NCBI GenBank assembly: GCA_013297575.1
Contig: JAAFHO010000384.1
Span: 1 to 5,724, forward strand
From: Chitinophagales bacterium
Lineage (GTDB): Bacteria; Bacteroidota; Bacteroidia; Chitinophagales; Saprospiraceae
Direction: 5' to 3'
Length of the DNA stretch: 5,724 nucleotides
The translations under genes were made by a program, and so were the position numbers. Shown one piece after another: positions 1 to 5,724 of this stretch (within the stretch, counting starts at the first letter, position 1; each line of letters opens with the position of its first letter). The notes under the pieces were generated by a model. It was not told the DNA's origin and ran no database searches. It saw nothing but the letters and a program-made list of their open reading frames with translations.

Positions 1-1083
1 AGAAATATCCGTGTTATTGAGGGCATAATACCAGTTGTATTGATACACCTTATTGGATACTTTTTGACCAGGCTCCATACCGCCAATGGTATAAAAATAA
101 TCTGGAAATATCTGGGCTACACCACGCAAATCCATGATGGCAGGAGCGCCAAATAGCCCTTGGCTTTCGCCCAATCCATATTGCAAGGTGGGATTAAAAT
201 TGGAGTAAGTTTTGACCCTCGCCAAAGACGGTACTCCCCCAGAACCATTATATGCTATGCCATCGTAATTATAGGTAATATCCGAACCACCTATCCAAAC
301 TGCCACCCCGCCCATCGTAGCCGCAGCCATTCGGTAACCTTTTGCCGCCGGAGACGAAAACCCTGACCACGTAATGTCTAAAGGATTATTGGGATTGATA
401 TACCCTTTTCGGAAGTAAGAAGTCGCCGGAAAATTGGTGCCAGCACTCGCACCACCACAGTAGTAGAGTGTATCTCCCACGATCACGCCTGAACCACCAA
501 ATACCTTATAATTGTTGGTATTGGGCACACTTGTTCCTGCTGCCCAAGTATCGGTAGCCGGATTATAGACTTGTACATTTGGTACATTGGTCGTATTGCT
601 CCAGCCCGTTACCACAAAGATCAAGCTATCGCGCCAAACCGCTTGTACATGGTCGTCAATCGCTTTAGGGATGGGTGCGCCATCGCTGAGCCAAGTATTG
701 GCAATGGGGTCATAACGATGGACTTTATTGCTCGAAACCTCCGAACCATTTTGAGCGACATGATAACCTCCAATCACATAAATTTTATTTTTTACAGTAC
801 TCGCCCCCGCTGCAATTTTACCGCCCAAAGGATCAGGTACGGGCGGAATGGATTGCCATACTTGGTTAACCAGATTCAAACGCCATGCTTTTAGGTGGAT
901 ACCCGACCATAATTTCGTACTGTCCAAACCCGCAAAAGAGTAAATAAAAGTAGTATCCGCAATGTTCGCATAAGCCACTGCATTATTGGTTACTGCCGAT
1001 GGAATTGGCGTAACCTCGGAGTACAAGGGCGATACTTGCGCAGAAAGCAGAAAGGGGAAAAAAAGTAGCAATAAAATTCTCAT
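1..1083 (-). CDS. Secreted kelch-repeat beta-propeller protein (3' end outside window)
   Basis: Reading the minus strand from the ATG at 1083-1081 gives 361 codons open to position 1 with no stop, so the C-terminus lies outside the window. Residues 1-15 form a signal peptide (MRILLLLFFPFLLSA, probable cut before QVSP), so the protein is exported. The rest reads as kelch blades: a hydrophobic strand ending in a Gly-Gly doublet (IYVIGG 101-106, YYCGG 207-211, VWIGG 262-266, YTIGG 331-335), with Tyr-Asp/Asn-Pro...Thr-Trp signatures (YDPIANTW 124-131, YNPATDTW 173-180). Kelch propellers usually bind proteins or sugars; the ligand here is unknown. In this phylum such proteins often end in a type IX secretion sorting domain, which would be off the left edge, so that is inference only. 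The ATG overlaps the rdgB stop as ATGA, without a Shine-Dalgarno sequence, suggesting translational coupling and one transcript with rdgB. Confidence 0.88.
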   Translation of the reverse strand, partial: MRILLLLFFPFLLSAQVSPLYSEVTPIPSAVTNNAVAYANIADTTFIYSFAGLDSTKLWSGIHLKAWRLNLVNQVWQSIPPVPDPLGGKIAAGASTVKNKIYVIGGYHVAQNGSEVSSNKVHRYDPIANTWLSDGAPIPKAIDDHVQAVWRDSLIFVVTGWSNTTNVPNVQVYNPATDTWAAGTSVPNTNNYKVFGGSGVIVGDTLYYCGGASAGTNFPATSYFRKGYINPNNPLDITWSGFSSPAAKGYRMAAATMGGVAVWIGGSDITYNYDGIAYNGSGGVPSLARVKTYSNFNPTLQYGLGESQGLFGAPAIMDLRGVAQIFPDYFYTIGGMEPGQKVSNKVYQYNWYYALNNTDIS

Positions 1084-1658
1084 ATTGATTGTAAGTAAGC
1101 GACTAATTGCTTGGTAGCCAATGCTCTATGGCTAATTTTGTTTTTTATTTCCTCTCCTAATTCAGCAAAAGTAAGATCATAACCATCTGGAATAAATACA
1201 GGATCGTACCCAAAACCACCTGTGCCGGAGCGTTGTTGGGCAATTCGTCCGGGGCAAATCCCTTCGAGATGGATCTCTTTTTCGCCCATAATGATTGTAA
1301 TGATTGTGATAAATCGGGCCGACCGATCTGTTTTATCCGCTAGGTTTTTGAGCAGTAAATTGATATTATCATCGGCATTGCGCGCCTCACCCGCGTAACG
1401 TGCGGTATGCACGCCCGGATCACCATCAAGCGCGTTGACAAACAGACCGGTATCTTCCGAAAAGCAATCAAAACCATAATTGTTTTTGACGTATTGTGCC
1501 TTAATGATGGCATTGCCTTCCAAGGTATCGGCTGTTTCTTCAATATCTTCAAGGCAACCAATGTCTTTCAATGTTTTGACTTGGTACTGACCGCCGAGGA
1601 TCTGTTCGACCTCTTTTGCCTTATGCGGATTGTTGGTGGCGAAAACTAAAGTATGCAT
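1080..1658 (-). CDS. rdgB: XTP/dITP diphosphatase (RdgB/HAM1, non-canonical purine NTP pyrophosphatase)
   Basis: This cytoplasmic house-cleaning enzyme hydrolyses dITP, ITP and XTP to the monophosphate and pyrophosphate, keeping deaminated purines out of DNA and RNA. The 192-residue protein is full length for the HAM1 family. Family motifs appear in order: the N-terminal TNNPHK (8-13) that contacts phosphate; ETADTLEGNA.IKA (41-54), carrying a conserved acidic metal-site region; SEDTGL (67-72), equivalent to the ADDSGL motif of E. coli; DPGVHTARYAG (80-90); GGFGYDP.F (147-155), the base and phosphate pocket; FAEL (164-167); and KNKISHRALA (172-181). The start at 1658 puts the TNN motif at the usual distance from the N-terminus. 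The gene is the first of a pair: its TGA overlaps the ATG of the kelch gene. A Bacteroidota-type -7 element lies just upstream. Family and activity are secure; the in vivo substrate preference is inferred from homologues. Confidence 0.97.
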   Translation of the reverse strand: MHTLVFATNNPHKAKEVEQILGGQYQVKTLKDIGCLEDIEETADTLEGNAIIKAQYVKNNYGFDCFSEDTGLFVNALDGDPGVHTARYAGEARNADDNINLLLKNLADKTDRSARFITIITIIMGEKEIHLEGICPGRIAQQRSGTGGFGYDPVFIPDGYDLTFAELGEEIKNKISHRALATKQLVAYLQSI

Positions 1659-1675
1659 TTTGTAAATTTATGACA

Positions 1676-1683
1676 CAAAGTTA
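1676..1683 (-). promoter_or_regulatory. Candidate -7 promoter element for rdgB-kelch unit
   Basis: On the minus strand these bases read TAACTTTG, an exact match to the Bacteroidota primary-sigma -7 consensus TAnnTTTG. The element ends 17 bases before the rdgB ATG, which would give a very short leader of roughly 10 bases. No TTG was found at the expected -33 distance (the bases there read ACC), so only one half of the promoter is supported. It is the only candidate seen between rdgB and the divergent gene on this strand. Confidence 0.55.
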
Positions 1684-1748
1684 CGAAAATGGTGAACTAT
1701 ATGGTAGAATAAGTATTTATTGTTAAAGGAATCTCTAAATAATGAGTC

Positions 1749-1762
1749 ATTGTTTCAACAAT
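1749..1762. promoter_or_regulatory. Small perfect dyad in divergent intergenic region
   Basis: The sequence ATTGTT-TC-AACAAT has two perfect 6-base inverted arms around a 2-base centre. It sits between the candidate promoter facing rdgB and the one facing the 115-residue gene, about 65 and 72 bases from them. A dimeric regulator could bind here, but a 6-base AT-rich dyad can easily arise by chance, and no second copy was seen in this gap. Confidence 0.2.
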
Positions 1763-1833
1763 CCTTAGTATTCTGACCTGTCCATTTACCGATTTAAGTA
1801 CTTGGTTACAATTAATTATGTCCAAGAACTTAT

Positions 1834-1841
1834 TAATTTTG
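1834..1841 (+). promoter_or_regulatory. Candidate -7 promoter element for the 115-residue gene
   Basis: The bases TAATTTTG match the Bacteroidota -7 consensus TAnnTTTG and end 13 bases before the ATG at 1855, giving a leader of only a few bases. At 19 bases upstream, where TTG would be expected, the bases are TTA, two of three. In AT-rich DNA this motif arises by chance fairly often. The position just ahead of the first possible start codon is the main support. Confidence 0.4.
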
Positions 1842-1854
1842 AAGATATTAAAAG

Positions 1855-2202
1855 ATGAAAGTAGATCGTCGTTATAGAAGAATAAAAAAACAAACACTGT
1901 TGGCATTTGCTAAAAAAGTAATTAGAAACGGGGCAAATAATGAAATGCTTAAATATCCAGAAGATATTGTTGAGGCTGTAAAGTCATCTATCGAAAAAAT
2001 GACACTTCTGTTTTCAACAGGCAATCCCGTTCCGAAGGATCTTATTACTAGAATTCGAGCAGAAGAAGTTGAGATGAAGCGATTGCTCAATTTGTTGGCA
2101 GATCATTGTGATAAGTTAAACCTATCAAAATATGATTTGTACAAAACGGGTTTTCCTGCCGTCTCTGAGCGGATATCCGAAAAAGTTAATAGAGGAAATT
2201 AA
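1855..2202 (+). CDS. Hypothetical 115-residue basic, helical protein
   Basis: I do not recognise this protein. It has no signal peptide or membrane segment, so it is probably cytoplasmic. The N-terminus is strongly basic (MKVDRRYRRIKKQ, residues 1-13). Most of the rest looks alpha-helical with regular hydrophobic spacing: about 14-24, 36-54 and 60-88 (DLITRIRAEEVEMKRLLNLLADHCDKL), broken by a Gly/Pro turn at STGNPVPKD (54-62). The C-terminus is charged. The start at 1855 is fixed by an in-frame TAA at 1849-1851. Base use is visibly richer in A and T than in the flanking genes, with several AGA and AAA codons, which could mean recent transfer or only a poorly expressed gene. It is divergent from rdgB and precedes the nucleotidase-like gene by 32 bases on the same strand. 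A nucleic-acid-binding or antitoxin-like role can be imagined from the basic helix but is not shown. A clean open frame with own start and stop favours a real gene. Confidence 0.68.
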   Translation: MKVDRRYRRIKKQTLLAFAKKVIRNGANNEMLKYPEDIVEAVKSSIEKMTLLFSTGNPVPKDLITRIRAEEVEMKRLLNLLADHCDKLNLSKYDLYKTGFPAVSERISEKVNRGN

Positions 2203-2215
2203 ACTAACTTTTTTT
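2180..2215 (+). terminator. Weak AT-rich hairpin plus T-run at end of the 115-residue gene
   Basis: The arm AAAAAGTTA (2180-2188) pairs perfectly with TAACTTTTT (2205-2213) around a 16-base loop that includes the stop codon, and the T-run continues to 2215. The stem has a single G-C pair and a long loop, so as an intrinsic terminator it would be weak. It could partly separate the 115-residue gene from the nucleotidase-like gene, or mean nothing. Confidence 0.22.
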
Positions 2216-2234
2216 ATACAATATAGCCTTTACT

Positions 2235-3809
2235 ATGAATAAATATTTTATTCTGATACTCTCTTTGGGGGTATTTTTTTCGTGTACATCCACCAAAAAC
2301 CGAAATACCTCAAAAGATGACAGCCTAATCGAAATCACATTTCTCCAGATGAATGATGTCTATGAAATTGCGCCATTATCCGATGGCACTGGCGGATTGG
2401 CACGAGTGGCCACCATTCGGAAAGAATTATTAGCCAAAAATCCCAATACCTTTACCGTTTTATCCGGCGATTTTATCAGTCCTTCTGTAATTGGTACTTT
2501 GAAATACGAAGGTAAACGCATTCGGGGCAAACAAATGGTGGATGTTTTGAATGCTGTTGGAGTTGATTGGGTGGTTTTTGGTAACCACGAATTTGATTAC
2601 GACGATTATTCAGATCTTCAAGCGCGTTTGGACGAATCCAAATTTACTTGGTTTGGTACGAATGCGCGTTTTATGCCCGATCCTAATATGGCGGCCACAC
2701 CGTTTTTCAAAAATAGAAATGGTGCAAAGGAAAATTGCCCAGATGACAAGGTTTTTGAAATAAAAGATGCGGATGGAACGACCATTAAATTAGGACTTTT
2801 TGGTGTATTGTTGGATACAGGGAAAAAACCTTGGGTTACGTATTCCAATTGGTTTGAAGCCGCTAAAAAAACGCAAGAAAAACTCCGAACCCAAGCAGAT
2901 GTATCTATCGGTTTAACACACCTCGTCGTGAGCGACGACCTCAAACTTGCCGCAATGCTCCCCGATGTGCCACTACTTATGGGTGGACACGATCATGAAA
3001 ATCAGCGACATGTAGTAGGCAATACTATCGTAGCCAAAGCAGACGCAAACGCCAAAACGGTCTATATTCATACCCTAAAATACGATAAAAAGACTAAAAA
3101 AAGCACTTTAACCTCCGAACTTCGGGTAGTAGATAGTAAAATAGCCGACGAACCCGTCACCGCAGCCACCATCGCAAAATGGGAAAAAATAAAAATAGAA
3201 GCGCTCTCTTCCAGCGGATTTGATGCCACTGCTACTGTCGTAAAATTGCCGGGTACACTTGATTGTCGCGAAACCACGATACGTCGCAAACAAGCATCAG
3301 TTGGCGAAATTATCAATCAAGCAATGGTTAAAGCCGCCAAAACCAAACCCGATTGCGCCTTTTTTAATTCAGGTTCGATCCGTATTGATGATATTTTATC
3401 GGGAACGCTCAACGAAATTGATATTGTACGTATGTTGCCATTTGGTGGTGGACTTTCGGAAGTACAAATGACAGGCAGTTTGCTCCGAAAAACCCTAACC
3501 GCACACATTGGAAATGAAGGTAATGGCGGTTATCTGCAACTTTGGCAAATAACAGCTGCTGATGGCGGAAATTGGCGCGTAAATGGCCAAGCCCTGAATG
3601 ACAAAAAACTCTACAAAGTGATACTTCCCGATTTTTTGCTCACGGGATCAGAACAAAATATGGGTTTTTTAAAGACAACAATATTGGAGGTAGAAACAGG
3701 TAAAACCAATAACCCTGATATACCAGTTGTAGTAAAACCCAATAGCAAGGACAAACAAGACCTTCGTAATGATATTCGATTGGCTTTGATTCAGTATTGG
3801 AGGGGGTAG
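2235..3809 (+). CDS. UshA/CG11883-type 5'-nucleotidase-family metallophosphatase lipoprotein
   Basis: This 524-residue protein has the two-domain plan of secreted 5'-nucleotidases, which split phosphate from nucleotides using two metal ions. Residues 1-17 are a hydrophobic signal ending in FFSC, a lipobox-like site with Cys17 as the probable lipidated residue, so it is likely a lipoprotein acting outside the cytoplasm. The metallophosphatase domain (about 32-290) shows NDVYEI (40-45), GDFISPS (78-84), GNHEFDY (116-122), THL with His229, and GGHDHE (250-255). Motif one has Tyr43 where UshA has the DxH histidine; this NDVYE form is known in the CG11883-like branch. The C-terminal nucleotidase domain (about 353-480) shows FFNSGSIR (376-383), DIVRMLPFGGGL (396-407) and GGYLQ (431-435), which may supply an aromatic base-stacking residue. 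Length is normal. The start follows the upstream gene by 32 bases with no Shine-Dalgarno sequence or clear promoter. Exact substrate is not determined. Confidence 0.93.
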   Translation: MNKYFILILSLGVFFSCTSTKNRNTSKDDSLIEITFLQMNDVYEIAPLSDGTGGLARVATIRKELLAKNPNTFTVLSGDFISPSVIGTLKYEGKRIRGKQMVDVLNAVGVDWVVFGNHEFDYDDYSDLQARLDESKFTWFGTNARFMPDPNMAATPFFKNRNGAKENCPDDKVFEIKDADGTTIKLGLFGVLLDTGKKPWVTYSNWFEAAKKTQEKLRTQADVSIGLTHLVVSDDLKLAAMLPDVPLLMGGHDHENQRHVVGNTIVAKADANAKTVYIHTLKYDKKTKKSTLTSELRVVDSKIADEPVTAATIAKWEKIKIEALSSSGFDATATVVKLPGTLDCRETTIRRKQASVGEIINQAMVKAAKTKPDCAFFNSGSIRIDDILSGTLNEIDIVRMLPFGGGLSEVQMTGSLLRKTLTAHIGNEGNGGYLQLWQITAADGGNWRVNGQALNDKKLYKVILPDFLLTGSEQNMGFLKTTILEVETGKTNNPDIPVVVKPNSKDKQDLRNDIRLALIQYWRG

Positions 3810-3814
3810 GGGGC

Positions 3815-3848
3815 GGCGGCAAGTATGTTTGAAAACATACTTGCCGCC
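3815..3848. terminator. 34-base perfect palindrome between convergent genes (bidirectional hairpin)
   Basis: Two perfect 16-base arms, GGCGGCAAGTATGTTT (3815-3830) and AAACATACTTGCCGCC (3833-3848), flank the dinucleotide GA. Either transcript could form a long stem with a GC-rich base and a tetraloop. It begins 5 bases after the nucleotidase stop and lies 27 bases beyond the stop of the opposing BNR gene, the normal place for a shared terminator. There is no T-run on the 3' side on either strand: AAAAGCAC follows on plus, and a C-rich stretch follows on minus. A classical intrinsic terminator is therefore not supported; it could block 3'-exonucleases, or be a copy of a dispersed REP-like palindrome. 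Confidence 0.6.
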
Positions 3849-3875
3849 AAAAGCACACCTCATTTATTGAAAAAA

Positions 3876-5724
3876 TTATTCCTTAAATAAAGAATATTTC
3901 ACACCTTCTGCCTTCTCTTTATAGGCTTTCCATTGCGCTCCAAAAAATTGATCAACCTTTGCCAATATAGTAGCCAGATTTTCTTCTGCCTTTTTAATGG
4001 CAATCCGTGCCGTTTGGCTTGGTGCACCAATACTCTCTCCAATATAAGTTTTGGCCGTCCAAAAATCTGCCATCAAGTCCTTCGTATCGGGTTGAATCCC
4101 TTTGAGGTCTTCTTTTTGGTTAAAGAACAATGATTTTAACACACCGATACTATCCTTAGCGGCAGTCCCCAATTTAAGTGCTTCCTTTTTGAGGCTATCA
4201 GGCACATTTACCCATTGGCTTTCCACCAATTTAATGGCTTTTTCGGCATCTTTCAAACGGGTATATGCTTTATTAGCCGATTCAATTTTGAGGTCGAATG
4301 CTTTAGTGGCATCGTACCTTGCTTGTCGGTCGGCTATGTTTTCGGGTGTACGCGGGTCGTCAATGACTTTTACCATCACCGAATCGCGTTGTTCACCGAG
4401 TTTTACCACCACTTTATAGGTACCTGGCAATGCTGTTGGGCCGTTACCGGGCTCTAATTGCTCCTTATCTGGCTCGCGGTTGCTGGGCATACGCGTGCCT
4501 TTGGTGTCCATAAACCAATTGATCTTTGTAAAACCGGTGTCCACCTCTGAAGTAAAGCGGCGAATCGTATCACCTTTCATATCCAGGATAAAAACAGTGG
4601 CTTTTTCCTTGGATTTGCTTTTGGCGGGTTTCTTTTTATCGTCGCCTTCTGCTTTTTTGTCTTTGTCCTTATCCTTGTCTTTATCCTTTTTATCCTTGTC
4701 GTTTTTGGCATCTTCCGCTTTTTTTACTTGTTTACGCCAAACAGGAATTTGCACAAATGGTGCTTTGTTTTCCCCTACAAATGTTTCATTACCTGCAAAA
4801 CGAGGCCCTTGATAAGAGGAGAAATTGGCCAAAATACCATCTTGAGGTTGGAATAATTTGAATTCTTGTTCCAATACATTTGATTGTGCCATGGCGCGCA
4901 GCGGTGCTAGGTTATCCAATACCCAAAAAGAACGACCAAATGTAGCAATGGCCAAATCGCCCGTTTGCGGATGGATTTTCATATCTTGTACCGGCACAGA
5001 GGGGAATCCTTCATTGTGCCATTTTTGCCACGAACTGCCGTAATCAAGGCTGAAATACAAACCATTATCCGTACCTAAAAACAGTAAACGCGGATCTACA
5101 TTATCTTGTACGACCGATAAGCAGAAACTAGGCACATTCTTTGGGCTGGCCAATCGTTTCCATTTTTTACCATAATCGGTGGTGTGGTATAAGTACGCAT
5201 CCCAGTCGTTTTGGCGGTAATTATTCACCACCACAAATGCCTCTCCGGCGTTTTTGGTAGACACCTCAATTTGTGGCACCCAAGCATTTTTAGGGCAATC
5301 GGGTAAGTTATTGACGCAATTTGTCCATGTTTTGCCACCATCGCGGGTAATTTGTACGTTTCCATCATCAGTACCCACCCAAATTACGCCTTTTTCGACC
5401 GGACTTGGTGCCAGCGCAATAATCGTACAGTGGTTTTCAGCATTTGTAGCATCCAGGGTAAGACCTCCTGATTTGTCTTGGTGCATTTTGGAGGTATCAT
5501 TGGTGGTCAGGTCGGGAGACAATAATTGCCAAGTAACACCGAGATCGGGGGAATAATGCAGGTGTTGAGAGCCAAAATAAATACCATGATCGGCAAAAGG
5601 ATCTTGGGCAATACCAGCGTTCCAATTCCAACGCAACTCCTTTGCTTCGGGGTGTAATGGCTTGATATAGCGTGTTTTACCCGTATTTCGATCCACTAAA
5701 CCCAATTCGCCACCTTGCGACATC
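3876..5724 (-). CDS. BNR/Asp-box (VPS10/sortilin-like) propeller protein, 5' end outside window
   Basis: The frame is open through the right edge. The ATG at 5723-5721 gives 615 residues but is probably internal: no signal peptide follows it, and family members have further propeller blades upstream of this SQGGELGLVDR.TG segment and are often about 1000 residues. Four Asp-box-like turns are visible (numbering from that Met): YSPDLGVTW (57-65), ITRDGGKTW (125-133), TTDYGKKW (181-188) and FSLDYGSSW (224-232), then FGRSFWVLDNLAPLR (262-276), which typically closes the propeller. Next come a Lys/Asp-rich spacer (331-375), an Ig-like strand segment (about 376-456, PGTYKVVVKLG...VKVIDDPR) and a helical C-terminus (about 457-610). 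Databases often label such proteins glycosyl hydrolase or VPS10-domain proteins, but no glycosidase catalytic site can be identified here. It is probably exported, which depends on the unseen N-terminus. Its function is unknown. The TAA is 27 bases from the palindrome shared with the convergent nucleotidase gene. Confidence 0.9.
   Translation of the reverse strand, partial: MSQGGELGLVDRNTGKTRYIKPLHPEAKELRWNWNAGIAQDPFADHGIYFGSQHLHYSPDLGVTWQLLSPDLTTNDTSKMHQDKSGGLTLDATNAENHCTIIALAPSPVEKGVIWVGTDDGNVQITRDGGKTWTNCVNNLPDCPKNAWVPQIEVSTKNAGEAFVVVNNYRQNDWDAYLYHTTDYGKKWKRLASPKNVPSFCLSVVQDNVDPRLLFLGTDNGLYFSLDYGSSWQKWHNEGFPSVPVQDMKIHPQTGDLAIATFGRSFWVLDNLAPLRAMAQSNVLEQEFKLFQPQDGILANFSSYQGPRFAGNETFVGENKAPFVQIPVWRKQVKKAEDAKNDKDKKDKDKDKDKDKKAEGDDKKKPAKSKSKEKATVFILDMKGDTIRRFTSEVDTGFTKINWFMDTKGTRMPSNREPDKEQLEPGNGPTALPGTYKVVVKLGEQRDSVMVKVIDDPRTPENIADRQARYDATKAFDLKIESANKAYTRLKDAEKAIKLVESQWVNVPDSLKKEALKLGTAAKDSIGVLKSLFFNQKEDLKGIQPDTKDLMADFWTAKTYIGESIGAPSQTARIAIKKAEENLATILAKVDQFFGAQWKAYKEKAEGVKYSLFKE
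4653..4700 (-). repeat. In-frame (Asp-Lys)n codon repeat inside the BNR gene
   Basis: Sixteen codons read D-K-D-K-K-D-K-D-K-D-K-D-K-D-K-K on the minus strand, a degenerate hexamer of GAY-AAR. The codons vary between GAT/GAC and AAA/AAG, so the tract is not a pure DNA microsatellite and has been maintained at protein level. It is the core of a longer charged spacer (4599-4733) between the propeller and the Ig-like segment. It probably works as a flexible or divalent-cation-binding hydrophilic linker, and its length could vary between strains. Confidence 0.8.

Noticed and set aside
571..894. Plus-strand open frame of 107 codons in the left region
   Set aside because: It is antisense to the kelch gene, whose signal peptide and Gly-Gly blade pattern are clear; the plus-strand translation shows no domain pattern.
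1749..1762. CRISPR repeat or attachment site
   Set aside because: Single copy, only 14 bases, with no spacer periodicity, second copy or integrase nearby.
1697..1906. Minus-strand open frame of 69 codons in the rdgB upstream gap
   Set aside because: It overlaps the start of the 115-residue gene in antisense, has a low-complexity AT-driven composition (F, I, N rich), no supported promoter, and would lie across the rdgB regulatory region.
3798..3819. Classical three-tier G-quadruplex
   Set aside because: Only two runs of three or more G are present; at best a weak two-tier structure could form.
4718..4728. Seven-A tract on the minus strand in the BNR gene as a programmed frameshift site
   Set aside because: The tract encodes Lys-Lys in a Lys-rich spacer, and the frame continues normally to a conserved C-terminal part; no product from another frame is apparent.
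4480..4812. Plus-strand open frame of 110 codons with Ser-Leu repeats
   Set aside because: The Ser-Leu run is only the antisense reading of the Asp-Lys codons of the BNR gene; it lies wholly inside a convincing gene on the other strand.
5721..5723. ATG near the right edge as the true start of the BNR gene
   Set aside because: The following residues already belong to a propeller segment and have no signal peptide; family members extend well upstream, so the start is outside the window.

Overview
The window looks like chromosomal DNA from a member of the Bacteroidota, perhaps a Saprospiria- or Cytophagia-like environmental lineage (the class is a guess). The signs are: candidate promoters of the Bacteroidota -7 type (TAnnTTTG) before two divergent genes; start codons without a recognisable Shine-Dalgarno sequence; a RdgB with the SEDTG form of the motif that is ADDSG in E. 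coli; and a high share of exported proteins (a kelch propeller, a lipoprotein nucleotidase-like phosphatase and a large BNR/VPS10-like propeller). No rRNA, tRNA, CRISPR array, insertion sequence or phage gene was seen.

Layout. From about 1 to 1658 the minus strand carries a two-gene unit: rdgB (house-cleaning XTP/dITP pyrophosphatase), whose stop codon overlaps by 4 bases the start of a secreted kelch-repeat protein. The kelch gene is open through the left edge, so its C-terminus is missing. A divergent intergenic region of 196 bases (1659-1854) holds a candidate -7 element facing each way and a small perfect dyad. On the plus strand follow a 115-residue protein that I do not recognise and, 32 bases later, a 524-residue UshA/CG11883-type 5'-nucleotidase-family lipoprotein. 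The right third is a minus-strand gene for a BNR (Asp-box) propeller protein, open through the right edge, so its N-terminus is missing. It converges on the nucleotidase gene, and the 66-base gap between them contains a 34-base perfect palindrome.

How the genes relate. RdgB hydrolyses non-canonical purine nucleoside triphosphates in the cytoplasm, and the lipoprotein phosphatase probably dephosphorylates nucleotides or related phosphoesters outside the cytoplasm. They share a broad nucleotide theme but lie on opposite strands, and nothing shows that they work together. The kelch and BNR proteins are exported propellers of unknown partner. I see no convincing new multi-gene system. The items most worth a second look are the U-tract-less 34-base palindrome, the orphan 115-residue gene, the tight coupling of rdgB to a secreted propeller, the nucleotidase with Tyr at the usual metal-motif His, and the (Asp-Lys)n spacer in the BNR protein.
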